Shown: positions 33,141 to 46,202, counted from the stretch's first letter. The stretch: DNA of 64,000 bases from Rhabdophis nuchalis (GCA_039707465.1 CM077646.1:83228715-83292714); one strand, 5' to 3'. The notes: generated from the letters alone by a model not told the origin. Program-made: numbers and translations.

Positions 33141-34950
33141 AAAGCTTTTCATTTAAGAAAATGTGCTATTTGTTAACTGTACAGTTTAACATTATGCATT
33201 TTTCTACTTGTGAAATACAAAACAGGAAAAGCCCCCAGAATCTGATCTGCAGAGTTCCAGTGCTGTATTAGAAAAGGTTCCTTCAGTCCATTCTGATTTC
33301 AGATGTGTGCTATTCCCCATCCTCCTTTTTTTAAAGAGTCCCTATAGTTCTAGAAGTACAATTGTATCCTCGTCAATTCACAAGGCTTCAGTGAGACAGG
33401 CTACGGAAACAATATGAAACAGATGTACTATTTTTCATTTGCAGCACATCCAGCTATGTATCTAGGGTAAAAATCTGGCAAGCGAAGTCTAGATGTATTT
33501 TATACTGAATATAAATTGGAAGATGATGGGGTTTGGTCCATTTAAGGTATTCATTCTACCAGGCAGACTATGTGTGATGTGCGATGATGTTATTTTTGGA
33601 ACATGGTAGCATCACACATACTTTGAATTAGGAACAGTTTTCATTTCAGATTATCTTTTCCTTTTTTTGCTGTAACCTTGGTATTCCGATACAGCAATAT
33701 TCTGAACTCCTGCTCAGAATAAAACAGTTCTGCATGTTAATTGCACTGTATGGTTAATGCAGCAATTTAAAATCTTAAGTTTAATGTCTCCTTAAAAAAA
33801 TCATTAAAATAGGCTCCACTGCTCATTTCAAAGAAGAAAGTCATATAGCCCTGTTACATGACCTTCATGTGTTTTCAAGAGGAGGAACAGTATGAAGCGG
33901 CTAAGAAGCAGTTTTGCCTTAATAAATAACATAGGCCTGAACTGTCTTGATGCGCAAGAAAAGATTTCATTGGAAAAAGGAACATCTATATTTTTATGTA
34001 GAGAAAATGTTCTTTCTAAACAAGATTGCAGTTTTATTAACACTGCAATTTAATAAACTCATTAAGCAGTTTTTAAAAAAAAAATTGAAATACAAGATCC
34101 AAATAAACATTTGGTAAGTATATTCATCCCTAAGCAGTAAGAAAATGCTTCAATGCACCTTTTCAATCTTTCTTTTATTGATGTTATATGATGTATGATA
34201 TAAGAACCAAGAGATTCTTCAACATGTAGAAATCATTTAAGCCAAATCTTCTGACAAGGTTGCCATGTTTTCCAAGTAAATATTAAAAGGCTCATGGAAT
34301 TTGACATCTCTGAGGCATCTTTTAACCAGAGACAGCTATTTTCTGCACTGCTGGTTGAGGGATTGGCACCACTCAAGCATGGGATCTACCACTTTCATTC
34401 CCCAGAAAATATAGAAAGATTTTTGAGGTTGACAATATCAAAAACAACTGAGAAATCCTGGAGAAATCTGTCATTCCCAATCTGTCAAGGTAAATTCTTG
34501 CTAAATTTAGAGTGGAAGAAAGTCTAATCAAGATTGAATCAGTCAGTCTTTTTTCTGTAGAAAGCAGAAATTGAGATGACATTTCATTTTCTACCTTTGT
34601 GCCCCTAAATAGCAAACTGGACAGTGGGTGATAGTTGTTTGGATGAGTTGACACCCCATCCCGGTTGGCAGAAGACAATTAGGCTTTTCAGGAGTGCAAC
34701 ACCAAACTTCAAGAATGGTTTTGTAGCTGTAACACTCAAAGTATCAGATGGCCTTTGGCAACTTTTATCAAAATGCAAACCACAAAATGCAATTGGTCTT
34801 CTCATTTGCCAAAAACCTAATCTGCATCTTCAAGTTGCAAAGGCTGAAACAGAAATATAGATGATAGATAGATAAGAGAAATATAAATTATAGCTATAAA
34901 TAGGGAGAGATAGAGACAGAAAGCTGATATAGATGATAAATATATAGATA
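33141..34950. other. No gene recognised
   Basis: AT-rich. An open frame on the minus strand at 34373-34678 has a faint VVFDIVN-like string in another frame, but not enough to call an RT remnant. Confidence 0.4.
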
Positions 34951-34952
34951 GA

Positions 34953-35010
34953 GATGGATGGATGGATGGATGGATGGATGGATGGATGGATGGATGGATG
35001 GATGGATGGA
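34953..35010. repeat. (GATG)n microsatellite
   Basis: About 14 units; the flanks contain GATA-type variants. Confidence 0.95.
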
Positions 35011-35779
35011 CAGATGGACAGATCTTCTCATGAATATCCTGACTTGGATATCAAAAATCTTGAATATTTTTTTATGTCTGTCTGTCTGTTATCCACATCA
35101 GGATATCCACAGGAAGATTTATTTTGTTTCCTCCTGACAACTGGATGTGTGTTTTTTTAAGGTAGCAAAAGTATTAAACATACGCTGACTCAATGGTTCT
35201 TAAACTGGGGGACATTACCTCTAATGAGATATTTGGGGTATATTATTAGGTAAATGGAACAATTTGTCATTGTTAGTGAGTTGGGAGAAACTTGTGAAAA
35301 AGAGTCTGCTTTTTTTGTGGAAGTAATGACATTATCCCAAACTGGGAAAAGTTTGGGAAAAGTTAGGGCCAGCAGTTTAAGAGCTTGGTGCACCAACTTC
35401 TAGGAATTTTTTAGCCCAATTTTAATTTAGTCCAACAATCATTCTTCCCTCAGATGGAACACACTTTTAAAAAAAATTAGCAGTGATAAACATATACGGG
35501 TACGGGTCAGATCAGGAAGCAGATTCTACAATTGGGACTGGAATTATGTTTTATTGCTTTCATTAGAAGAAGGGAATCTTGAAAGCCTGATTGATTTTTT
35601 CCCTTTTTCCTTCTATGCTATAGTGAATTAGAGAAGAGTCAATCTCAGCTTATTTTTCATTTCTAATTTTTTTTTCCTGAGTTCCTAAAGTATGCTTTTA
35701 TTTATGTAACTGTTGTCTTTGCCTAGTTTTTCTCTGGTAATCTCTGTGGCTGTCTACTCATAGCGATATGCCGCTTTTT

Positions 35780-36512
35780 ATCAGGTTCGCCTGATACGCT
35801 AGCTGCGCCCCTTTCTGGATCGCGACGCTCTACGCAGTCACTCAAGCCCTCGTCATCTCCCGCCTGGACTATTGCAATGCCCTCTACATGGGCTTTCCTT
35901 GAGGTGCACCCGAAGGCTCCAACTAGTTCAGAATGCAGCCGCGCGCGGGATTTTGGGGGCCTCTAGATGCTCCCATGTAACACCTCTCCTGTGCGAGTTG
36001 CACTGGCTGCCTGTGGCTTTCTGGGTGTGCTTCAAGGTGCTAGTAACAACCTTTAAAGCCCTCCATGGCAAGGGACCTGGGTACCTGCAAGACCGCCTCC
36101 TACCAAACACCTCCCTCCGACCAGTCCGCTCCCACAGAGGGGCTCCTCAGGGTGCCGTCAGCCAGTCAATGTCGGCTGGCAACCTCTAGGGGGAGGGCCT
36201 TCTCTGTGGCAGCTCCGGCCCTCTGGAATGACCTACCCCTGACCTTCGCACAGCCATGGACCTGCGCCTTTTCCGTCGAGCCCTGAAAACCCATCTATTT
36301 CGTGCGGCCTGGCGTAGTTTTAATTTGCTTTTACTAGGGGTTTTAGAGGGTATTTTAGAACAGGCCTGTGTTTAATTTATTTTTAATATATTTTAGTATA
36401 GTTACTGTATCAGATGTTTTATTGTTGTTTTTATTATCGCCTGTTCACTGCCCTGAGTCCCGTAAGGGAGAAAGGGCAGTATATAAATCCGAATAAATGA
36501 GAAATGAAATGA
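35780..36512 (+). mobile_element. L2-clade LINE 3' fragment with ORF2 C-terminus
   Basis: Open stretch 35872-36189 encodes LSLRCTRRLQLVQNAAARGI, HVTPLLCELHWLPVAFWVCF and FKALHGKGPGYLQDR. Frameshifts follow, then a 3' UTR with CTGTTCACTGCCCTGAGTCC. Divergence is higher than in the 2.4 and 37.8 kb copies. Confidence 0.9.
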
Positions 36513-36514
36513 GA

Positions 36515-37636
36515 AATTTAGAATCACTCTTGAGCCAAGTAGCCATATCTTTACACTGTCTTCTTTTATTGCTTAATTGGTTTTCTGGGCAGAGATGCCT
36601 CTCTTAATTATTTTTCCAAAATCAGAAATTAAGAAGACAGAGAAAACAAGTACCTCTCCCTCTTGGTTGAGGGAAAACAGCCTGCTGACTTGCTTTGACA
36701 AAACAGCCAAACTGGGTTTCTTTCTACTTTGAAAACATTTCCATGATATACAAATTTTTACAATAGTTGGATTTGTGCAGATAAAAACATTGAATGCCAA
36801 TTCAGAAATCTGTGGGCCGTATCAGGGATTTGGTACTTTAGGTAAAAATTGGTAGAACGAAAAATCCTGGTGACTCAGTCATGACACAAATTCTGCTAAA
36901 CAGCCTGTAAAAATGCAGTTAAGTGTTTTGAAAGTAAATACATTCAGTATGAAGTGAACTGCCTACAGAATATTAAAGAAATAATTCATGTTTTCCAAAT
37001 ATAACTTACACTGTTGAGTAGGATCAATCAACAGTAGCTTTCCTGGTGAAAATATATATAAAATTTTATCACCGCAACAGGACTAGGAACTTAAAATTCA
37101 AGTCACTTATTCAAGCCGCTTCTATTTCCAATTGGCTCAAAACCTAGTCTTGCTGTTGTGAGATTCCTGAGATCTATTACATGGGATTGTATTCAACATA
37201 AGCCTCATCAAGCAGAAACCTTTGACTACAAAGTAGAAACGGTAATTATTTTTCCAGAGCTTCTTCCACAAGGGTAGTTGAAAAACTCTCAAGTAGCTAA
37301 AAAAAAAAAGGGATGTAAGTGGCACGGCTGATACTATAAAGCAGAGTTCTCAAAACTCTTCTCTCAGTAAACCTCTGGACTGTAAAAAGATTTCAAGTTA
37401 CCATGGGTAAAAAAGAGAAAATAGTACACTTCATCACATAAAATCAAAAGAAAAATAGATGAAACAAAACGTTCCATCTAAATACTTTAAACATCCTTTC
37501 AAATATAGCTACACCTCTATTTCAATTATTTCTGGATATTTTCTTCAGATAACTGGTGAGTCTAGTCAGTTAATTATGTGTTGAGCGGGCTTGATACTCA
37601 AAGTATCTAATGATTTTGCTCATTTTTATTTTTTTC
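36515..37636. other. No gene recognised
   Basis: AT-rich intergenic DNA. Confidence 0.45.
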
Positions 37637-37640
37637 TCGT

Positions 37641-38568
37641 AATAATAATAATAATAATAATAATTTTAATTTATAGACCGCTCTCTCTCCCCGAAAGGAC
37701 TCGAGGCGGTGCACAGGGGATTTAAAAATACATATATAAAAACACAAGCATAAATACAATTTAAAACGAATTAAACTTAACCCTGCGCTAAAATCCCAGA
37801 CCAACTAAAATTAGACCCCTAAAAAATCCTAATAGAGCAATTCAGTTACCCAAGCTAGCCAGGCAGAAAAAATGAGTTTTTAGTTTTTGACGGAAGGAGC
37901 GGAGGTCCGTAGTTGTTCTAATTTCGGGGGGAAGGTCGTTCCAGAGGGTCGGGCCCACCACAGAGAAGGCCCTTCCCCTGGGCATCGCCCGCTGGCATAG
38001 CCTAGTGGACGGCACCCGGAGAAGTCCCTCTCTGTGGGAGCGAATTGGCCGCAGGGATGTATGGGGCAGGATGCGATCCCGCAGATAGCTAGGTCCCGTG
38101 CCATGGAGCGCTTTGAAGATGATAACCAGCACCTTGAAGCGCACCCGAAAGATGACAGGCAGCCAATGCAGCTCGCGCAGGAGCGGTGTTACATGGGAAA
38201 ACCTAGAAGTTCCCATAACTGCCCGCGCGGCTGCATTCTGGACAAGCTGCAGTCTTTGGGTGCACCTCAAGGGGAGCCCCATGTAGAGAGCATTACAGTA
38301 GTCCAGTCGGGATGTCACGAGTGCATGAGTGACTGTGCAAAGGGCATCCCGGTCCAATAGGGGACGCAACTGGCGGACCAGGCGGATCTGGTAAAACGCC
38401 CTCCTGGCTACGGCCGTCACTTGATCTTCCATGGACAGCCGTGCATCAAGGAGGACGCCCAAGTTGCGTGCCCCATCCACAGGGGTTAGATGTTCGCCCC
38501 CTATGGCCAGTGATGGAGTCAACTGGTTGTACCGGGATGCCGGGAACCACAGCCACTCGGTCTTGGAC
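37641..38568 (-). mobile_element. L2-clade LINE 3' fragment with 226-codon open frame
   Basis: The minus-strand frame 38522-37842 covers SLAIGGEHLTPVDGARNLGV, QLDYCN-type and LLRELHWLPVIFRVRFKVLV through PTLWNDLPPEIRTTTD without a stop. The 5' break is sharp at about 38568, just after the RT active-site region is lost. The 3' end merges into an (AAT)n microsatellite at 37641-37664, as in the 23.2 kb copy. Confidence 0.92.
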
Positions 38569-38569
38569 T

Positions 38570-39515
38570 TGGATTTAATACCGAATCCGTAGTAAACAAG
38601 AAAAAAGTTAATCCAAGTGATTATCCCACTTAATGGTGTAAGATAAATCTTGTGTTGTTTTATGACTGTTAGAATACTAATGATGCCTTCTTAAATAAAG
38701 TTTTCCTAGCCTCTTTTAGTGAAGGTCCCGTAGCTATGATATTGAGGGTTGGAAAGATCCTGCTGAATATCCAAGCTGCCATACAATTGTTTTTGTTAAA
38801 CGTTGGGGCAAAAATATCAGCACCTTAGCATGCAATTTATTACCTTCCAACCTATGTCCTGCACATGTTTTTTGTAAAATGTCATGAGACAGATACTGGT
38901 ATATTAATTGTTACTTAATTGATGCATTAAAAATAAAAGGTCAAAGCTATTCTGGTGGTTCAGAAAAGGCCTTTAATATGGTTCAATGATACTTTTGAAA
39001 TAAAGTATGCTTCAGTTCAAATTTCTTATCTTTTTAATAAGTGTATTAATATGTGAACTCTACTCCTTTCTTTAGGGTTATTACAAAGGGAATGGACTTT
39101 TGTATTTTTCAAGATGATTCATGGAACGCATTAAAATGTCCTTTATCTTCTCCTATTTTTAACTTTTGGAATTATTGGCCTATTTTATCATACAAACAGA
39201 ACATTTCTGAATACTTACTCTTAAAATATCTGTCAAGCTGGCAAGCCAAAGAAACAACCACACAGATTTCAGAAAAACATTTTAATGCTGGTCTGAGATA
39301 AAAACATAATCTTAAAAACTTTATCTCCAGTAGAAAGTTAATTAAAAGGGAATCTTTTTAAAACACTTTCTTGCCACTGCTCTATCATCTGGATTGTCTT
39401 TTCTCAAGTAAATTGTGTTCCTTCTCTGCTTCCTCCCCATAGTCTATCCCATAAAGTGCCTCAAAGACAACAAAATGTAGATATTGTGCAAGTTCTGTTA
39501 CTAATATATTTATCT
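38570..39515. other. No gene recognised
   Basis: AT-rich DNA downstream of the IARS1 3' end; no features identified. Confidence 0.45.
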
Positions 39516-39517
39516 CT

Positions 39518-39692
39518 AAGAGTCAGTGCTGACTCTTGGAAGCTACCTAGGCAAGTTTTCTTGGGAAGATTTTCAGAAATGGTTTGCTACTGTCTTTCTC
39601 CTAGGGCTGAGAGAAAGGATCTGCCCCAAGGACATCATGTCTAAGGTAGAACTAGAATTCATGGTCTCCCAGTTTCTAGCCTCACAACAAAC
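39518..39692. mobile_element. SINE-derived fragment
   Basis: AGTCAGTGCTGACTCTTGGA, GTTTTCTTGGGAAGATTTTC and CCAAGGACATCATGTC...GAACTAGAATTCATGGTCTC follow a common squamate SINE body (minus-strand head expected but degraded). Confidence 0.55.
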
Positions 39693-40260
39693 CAATTATT
39701 TATTGAATTATTTAAAGTATCTAGGTGTAGTTCTATCAAGGAATCTTAATTTTTACTGTATTTGCGGCTACAAATATTCACATTACAAATTGTGTAATTG
39801 ACACAATTGATTAAAAACCCAATTGATTTGATGGAAAAGATAAATAATGTAATTACGATTATTTCAAACTTGATTGATTTGGAAACATTCCATGTTAAGA
39901 TGCTAATTCCTTTAAGAATGTAGCAGAACCTAGATTTTATCTAATTTTCCCAAGTCTCAGCTCCATTGGTGGGCATATATTTTCACTTTGCATGAATAGA
40001 ATTCAAGGATGATCAAATCAATAAAACATGACACTGTATGATTTGTGTTTATCAACTAGCTATTTATGTCATGGAAACAAATAAAAATATTTTTCATGTG
40101 GTAAATATCTAGCAATGCCTTCAAAAAATAGGTTGCATGATTCCCTATATATAATATAGTATATTTTTATTTCTTTTGTGGTTTCTTCTTCCGCCTCTTT
40201 TCTCTTCCATTTTTCTCACTCTTGTTTCTTTTTTGGCACCTTAAAGCAAAACCAAGACAG

Positions 40261-40685
40261 CCTTCTAGATAAAGTAATTTATTGTTCAAAATTAGGGACA
40301 TTAGATACACTAAACAAATGCCAAATTATTTGTTTTATTCAGTTTAAAGTAAATGTAACTATCTGAATAATGCAGGACCATCAACATGGAGGGGGGAGGG
40401 GGAACTAAAGATGAGCTTTCCATATTGAACAAGTAGAGAACAGCAACACTGAGGTACGCTCAATTTCTTACTGCATAGATCCTTCCAAATTTCTGACACT
40501 ATTACTCTGCAAAGCTTTTATAACATAACTTCATGAAAATTCACTATATTTAACTTAAAAGCAGCATATTACACATGCGCTGATCTTACAGAATGTGAGG
40601 ATTCTTGGTGAAAATATCCCAACTTCAAACTGGGGTTCTCCATGGAAATCAGTCTACACTGCATCGCCCTTGGCAATGAATTCAA
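40261..40685 (-). other. IARS1: IARS1 3' untranslated region with two poly(A) signals
   Basis: After the TAA the minus strand runs AT-rich without repeats. Two AATAAA hexamers follow, at 40334-40339 and 40278-40283, about 350 and 405 bases past the stop. Cleavage 10-30 bases after either would give a short 3' UTR. The far end given here is an estimate. Confidence 0.65.
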
Positions 40686-40768
40686 TTAGCATTCAGCTGT
40701 TGTTGGTATAACATGAACATACAGAGTCTTTGTATTTAAGAACTTCATGGAAGTCTCCTTTGTAACCT
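40686..40768 (-). CDS. IARS1: IARS1 terminal coding exon with stop codon
   Basis: 83 coding bases from acceptor CTTTTTAG|AGG to a TAA stop at 40686-40688. It takes one base from the previous exon and yields EVTKETSMKFLNTKTLYVHV followed by IPTTAEC. The pattern NTKTLYVxVxPTTA is the C-terminus of vertebrate IARS1. The last two residues differ from mammals (EC where DF is expected), which is unremarkable at a protein end. The frame fits only if the GC donor of the preceding intron is used. Confidence 0.93.
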
Positions 40769-41198
40769 CTAAAAAGAGAAGAAAAAAACATTAACAGCAT
40801 TAGCAACCATACTTTTATTATGCCTCACAAGTAACACTGTGGATTCTTTTCTAAATAACACTCTGCTCTCCCCTCCCTCATGTTGTTTATCAGATTAAAT
40901 GCAATTACTGGGAAAGACAGAAGCATCTGAAGGGCTTTGCTACCAACGTGTGGGCAGCACATAGCTTTATTCATTGTTTTATGGAATACTTGAATTACAT
41001 GGCTTAATTACAGTATATCAAGAGAACTAACCTTACATTGGTTTAGGTTAGGTAACCTGTTAATAGTTACATTAGGATAATTAGGATCTGCAAGGGAGTA
41101 TTTCAGTATTCCACAGTTGAGAGTTACGTCATATAGCCCAAGGAACTTCTCTGTGATGTGCACCAGTCTTAGAATGCCCTTCTTATCTCACGGCATTT

Positions 41199-41405
41199 AA
41201 CCCTGGTGGCTCAGCAATTAGAATGCAGTATTGCAGGCAAACTCTGTCCATGGTGTGGAGTTTGATCCTGACTGGCCCAAGGTTGACTCAGTCTTCCATC
41301 CTTCCATGAGGGCCCAGATTGTTGGGGGCAATATATTGACACTGTAAACCACTCAGAGGGTGCTGTAAAGCACTGTGAGGCGATATATAAGCCTAAGTGC
41401 TATTG
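41199..41405 (+). mobile_element. Sauria-type SINE in the last IARS1 intron
   Basis: CTGGTGGCTCAGCAATTAGA, AAGGTTGACTCAGTCTTCCA, GGGCCCAGATTGTTGGGGGC and GTGAGGCGATATATAAGCCT. Antisense to IARS1. Confidence 0.87.
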
Positions 41406-44400
41406 CTACCTGCGCTTTCACATCTAGCTTTCATTCTCACATTCAGGACAATAATGAAGCCATCTAATACAGAAAAATCTCCCTACTGCAGTCAAAGTCA
41501 ATATAAAGTACAGTTTTATGCTCCAGGATTTAAACAATAGTTATTTTTTGGGTCACGAATTTCAGCCATTCCCTTCATAGTCTTAAGAATGAATGAATAT
41601 TCATTAAATAAATGAATAATGCTGGTCTGGGAATGATGCTCCAGCTTCATTACTGGCAACGATTATTGTATTTCTAAATTGGATTATTATTTGTTACTTG
41701 GCTACACTTTGCTTATTTTACAGATCTAATCTGCTATAAACATTCTCTGGACAACAGACAGGTTATGTTATATACAAATTATGAAATAGCATAGGAAGTT
41801 ATTATTGCCCTGAGTTCCAAACAAGGCTTCTTTTGAAGCCACTTTGGACAACCTGCTTCATCACATTGGCAGCTAAAGAAAACTTGCACAAAGGTTACAC
41901 CTATTCTGCAAGGCCTGGAACAAATTCTAATTGGCTTCCAGGCACTATTCAAAATACAGCTAAGATATTAAGGAAGGGTTGCAGCAAACAGCTTGTACAA
42001 ATACCTTGTGCATCTGCATTGCAGCTAAATTTGTTTAATCATATCTCAGACAATGAACTTTCCTCTTAATTCTAATAGTGAAACTTTTATTTTAACTTCT
42101 GTGAATTACTAAAAATTGGAGGAGAGCAAGTACTGCAGCATGACCACATGGAAGAATCTGCTCTTTTATATGCAATCATAGCTAACAGAGATCTTCAAAG
42201 GCTCCTTAGATCTTCATTATTTCAGGTATAAATTCATATACTCACTATTCCCAGCACATTATCAACAGATTTGGGATGGGGGAAAGGAGAAGTACCTCAT
42301 ATATGTATGCTTATCCCATCTTACTGTGTTTAATAGATGTACTGTTTTAGGATTACAAGATTAATTTTATCTTGGATTCTCTTTTAATGAAAAAACATAA
42401 TTTCTGGAGAAAGGGATCAGATTTTGACAGCCAAAATTAAACCTTTTTTAAAAAAAAAACTATAATACTAAATGTGCTGTGCCAATTATATTCAGTTAAT
42501 TTGGAGTTTATACAATGCAGATATTAAAACATTTACTCAAAAATTAGTTGAAACAGAGCAACTGTAATAGCACTGCAGTAGTTAAGTAAGACTAGCTTTT
42601 ATATAAGTATATCCAAAAATTGTAGTTAGAATGCAGGAAAGTCGGAGGGAGGAAACCTAAAGCACTCAGGGTCACAAATAATTTGCATTGCAGGACATGT
42701 ACAATTGCTTCATAAAGCAAAGCTGGACATTTTGACATTTATTTCATTGTGCTTTAATGAGTTCTGTCATATTGAGTAGACACAGCATCTACAAGAGATA
42801 AATTACATCATCCTGCTTCTTTTATTATGATAGCAATGACACAGAAATCTATCTGCTATGAAGAACAGTTAGTTTCATCCCACAATATAAAAAAGAGCCA
42901 GGAACCACCATCAATTTTTCCCAAGACTCCCATTTTTTTCCATGCATAAAGCCAGTTTTCTATCAAAACCGACACAGCAGGAAACAATTGCTTAGATATT
43001 GAAAAGGTAAAGGTAAAAATAAAGGTCAATTGCTTCTGGAAGTTGACTGGTGAGCCATGCCATGACCTCAGCATAGATTGTTACACTGTTGAACCTGCTT
43101 CCTCTTGGCAGTGTTGGATTGCTGAATTTTGAACTAACTGCAGCTTCTGTGTTACCCTCAAGGTCAGCCCAACATAAAACATGTCAACACTGTATTTTGT
43201 CAAATCGAACTTCATGCGTTAAAATTTGCTTCTGGCTTTCTAAATCACAGTCTGAAATAACATATGCTTACAAGTTTATCACATGATTGATATGAGCATT
43301 CAAGTCTTGAGCTGTTAAATATTTAAGATCCTTTCCCCTCCCACACACGATATACTGTAATGCTGTATCTTTCCCATTTTATCTCTTATTTGCAATGCAA
43401 ATGTCTATCAATCCAGAATAGATGTGCCAAGAATATTGTTTTATAACTCTTGGAAACTCAACAAGGCAGAAGGGGCAGAGGGAGGGGGAAGGACAGGGGA
43501 AGGAAGGGGAGGAGAACATCAGTGGAACTCAATCATTATTAACAATTTCCTAAATACTGCTTATTATGTCTCTTCTATCATGCTACTTTTTCAGGGAAAC
43601 TACTGTTTTATTATCTGGAATGATACAGTTATTATAGATCTCCTGTCTAAACCATTCACAAAGATGTCAATATGACAAATATACTTAATGTGTCTATGCA
43701 AGAGTATCTAAAATTAGGACAATCTTTAAGTAGGTTATGGGCAGGCTCAGGCTCCCTTTGGGCTGGGCTTTGGAGAAAGACATAAATAGTAATTATGTTG
43801 CTGAAATGATCTTTCCCAGTACTTGCTCCATCTCTTCACACATACATCAAGCTCCCTAAAATTCTGTGTTAATTATTCATACTTGAACAATCTGCCCTTT
43901 AAGTTCTCTGTGATGTACAGAGCAATCAGAGTAAGAAAGTACTCAGGAAGTTTGATATTCAATCAAAGGAGAACTGGAGGTGATCTTTTACTTTTTGCTT
44001 GATACCTAAAATAGAGGCAAGCAGAATTTGGTGGGACTGAACCTATATTTACGGTAGTTGGTAGTAGAGACCATTTCTGCAAATCACTGAAATGCCATTC
44101 ATTCACTTTATAAATGGCATGCAATCCACAATACTGTAAATGTTTTCCTTCATTTATTAGAATATAACATGGGGTGCTATGGTTTAAAAATGTCATAAAC
44201 TCTTTTAAAAAGATATTCAAGTAAACCAATAATTCTATGTCCCCCGAAACCCTAGAAATTAGGGCAATACCAAAACAAAGCTTTTTAGAATTTAATGCAG
44301 CATGTATTAAAATTTTATTATCTCATCATTCCATATTAGCAACATGTTTATCTTAACAGCAAGTAAATTATAAAATTACTGCTAAATTACAATTATTAAA

Positions 44401-44820
44401 GTAATATAAAACAAAATTTATCTTTTTCAGATTTACAAAGAAGGCAATATCTGCTTCAGACTTTAGGAAATGTCTTTGTTTGATAATAATCTCTTTACAG
44501 AACTGGGATTAGTTGAAACCTTGCATGAGTCTAAAATATATCTTCTTTTTCAGTTATGTTTTAATAATAAGATAATAAAATAAAAGGCAATGATAATAAT
44601 CTGCAACAGAAGCCATTTCTGTTCTAAGGCTAATTCTATGTTTAAGATTTCATGAATTTTCTTTCTTTTCTCTAGACAATATTGCAATTTAATTACTAAT
44701 ATTTTGGCAATATTACCATACAGAACAATACTAACAGAATAGAAACAGAACTAATGAAGCAATATGAGCCCGTTGATGACTGAACTTCCAAACATCCAAG
44801 AAGTTCCTAGCATTTTTGGA
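41406..44820. other. IARS1 last intron, unassigned part
   Basis: About 3.4 kb of AT-rich intron. A G/A-rich stretch lies at 43465-43515. No second gene is seen on either strand. Confidence 0.5.
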
Positions 44821-44849
44821 TTTAACTTAGTCTAGGATGTTCTCAGTTT

Positions 44850-45300
44850 CCCATCTATCTACATGTTGTGAGATTAAGGAGTTTTCATCATGCCTTGTAG
44901 GACCAACAGGCAGAATATTGTTCCTGGAATTCCTGGAAGCTTGGCATTCAGGCAAATCAGCCATCAATGGACACATAAAGATAAACCATATTTGCATGCC
45001 ATTCAAAAGACACAAGAAAAAAGCTATAAGGGAAACAAAAAGACCACAACACATCTTCTCCAGCAGTCATCACCCACATAAGCAAAGATTCACATCAGAC
45101 AAACAACCAAGCAAGCAGAGGTCAAGGAATCAAAATCAAGGAATTACCAAGAACAAAAGCCACATCCTTGTAACACCGGCAGGGAAAGCTACTTTATATA
45201 AACAAGAAGCAAACTCCCATATTCAACAGCACTGATGATATTACCTAGTCAGGCAATGAAAAATCTGCAAGCTAACATGCTCAGAGAGCACTAAGGACTC
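44850..45300 (+). mobile_element. Possible Penelope-like retroelement tail
   Basis: The 132-codon open frame 44840-45235 contains FLEFLEAWHSGKSAINGHIK, resembling the region after the GIY-YIG endonuclease of Penelope-like elements, then a Lys/Gln/His-rich tail. Downstream GATGATATTACCTAGTCAGG and CTCAGAGAGCACTAAGGACT look like a repeat 3' end. The classification is tentative. Confidence 0.5.
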
Positions 45301-45649
45301 CATAGAACAATATAAATAGTATAAAGAGTAATATTATATATTATTGACTTTTATAGTTTAAAGACTCCTTATTTTATATTATGTTAAAACACACAACTCT
45401 TAAGAATTTCAGAATAACAGTATGTCAAACACTAAGTCAAAAGCTATATTATCTGTAATAAGCAGTAATTAATTAAATTCATCTAGGGAGGGTGCCATTC
45501 AGGTGTAATAAAAAAATGGAATCCTCAGTCTAGGCCGTATCTACTGTTAAGTAGAATGGCGTTAAAGGGCTCTACATCACATGATACAATCCCCTCTAAG
45601 TAGGAAATAGGAAAAAAGTTGTTGCAACTTTACATTTTAAAGAAAAAAA

Positions 45650-45712
45650 TATAGGCTGGCCTTAACTTACAATCTCATCTGAGAAGCTAAGCAGGGTATA
45701 ATTTAATACGCT
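45650..45712 (+). pseudogene. 5S rRNA-derived fragment
   Basis: CAATCTCATCTGAGAAGCTAAGCAGGGT matches the internal promoter region of 5S rRNA (ATCTCGTCTGATCTCGGAAG, then CTAAGCAGGGT) with gaps. It is too short and degenerate to be a gene; either a 5S pseudogene or the head of a 5S-derived SINE. Confidence 0.6.
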
Positions 45713-45745
45713 AACAATGTAGGGTTTCCCCCCCTCAATCTATGT

Positions 45746-45752
45746 ACTTGCC
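45746..45752 (-). other. IARS1: GC splice donor of the last IARS1 intron
   Basis: On the minus strand the exon edge reads AAAAG|gcaagt. The first two intron bases are GC, and the other donor positions (AG before, AAGT after) match the consensus closely, as is known for GC-AG introns. A shift to the GT four bases downstream would put the last exon out of frame, so GC is the better call. Confidence 0.8.
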
Positions 45753-45904
45753 TTTTGTCAGCGCTTCATCCAAGAACAATTTTAGCCTCCTGCTTCTGAG
45801 TCCGAACATTTTGCCTGTTTCATGCAGAAGCCCTTGATATGTTAATCCATTTTGACCAACAGGGTTTTCCGTAAGAAGGGTTCCCACCATTCCATTTAGA
45901 CACT
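45752..45904 (-). CDS. IARS1: IARS1 exon: second UNE-I repeat, followed by a GC splice donor
   Basis: A 153-base exon, acceptor TTCTCCAG|AGT, phases 1 to 1. It encodes ECLNGMVGTLLTENPVGQNG, then LTYQGLLHETGKMFGLRSRR and KLFLDEALTK, matching the second UNE-I repeat of IARS1. Phase continuity with the last exon requires splicing after ACAAAAG, where the intron begins with GC, in the context AAAG|gcaagt. The read-through frame adds only non-homologous intron residues. Confidence 0.92.
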
Positions 45905-46126
45905 CTGGAGAAAATGACCGGTTTTAAATTTTAGCAAAAAACTTACAATTCCACAACATAATTTACCTTGTGCCCTATGAGGATGATTTATCTTCTTCTT
46001 TTTTTACAAAGCAATCCCATACCTACATCTGTTGGATAGAACCCAGCTGGACTCAACAAGATGTACTATTTCTCCTTCCCTTTTCGATTCCACCTGTCTC
46101 TGGGCAGTAGAGAGGACAGTCTACCA

Positions 46127-46202
46127 CAGGGGTCTGCAAAGTCGGCTCTTTTAAGACTGGTGGACTTCAACTCCCAGAATTCCCCAGCCAGGTAGACCCT
46201 TG
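46127..46202. mobile_element. 76-bp hAT-type MITE
   Basis: Starts CAGGGGTCTGC and ends GTAGACCCTTG (9 of 11 inverted), with perfect GTCTACCA octamers on both sides (46119-46126 and 46203-46210). The core is AACTTCAACTCCCAGAATTCC. It lies in the 814-bp IARS1 intron between 46719 and 45904. Confidence 0.8.

Noticed and set aside
34373..34860. Overlapping open frames on both strands that might be an RT remnant
   Set aside because: Only a faint FDIVN-like string in a different frame; not enough conserved blocks.
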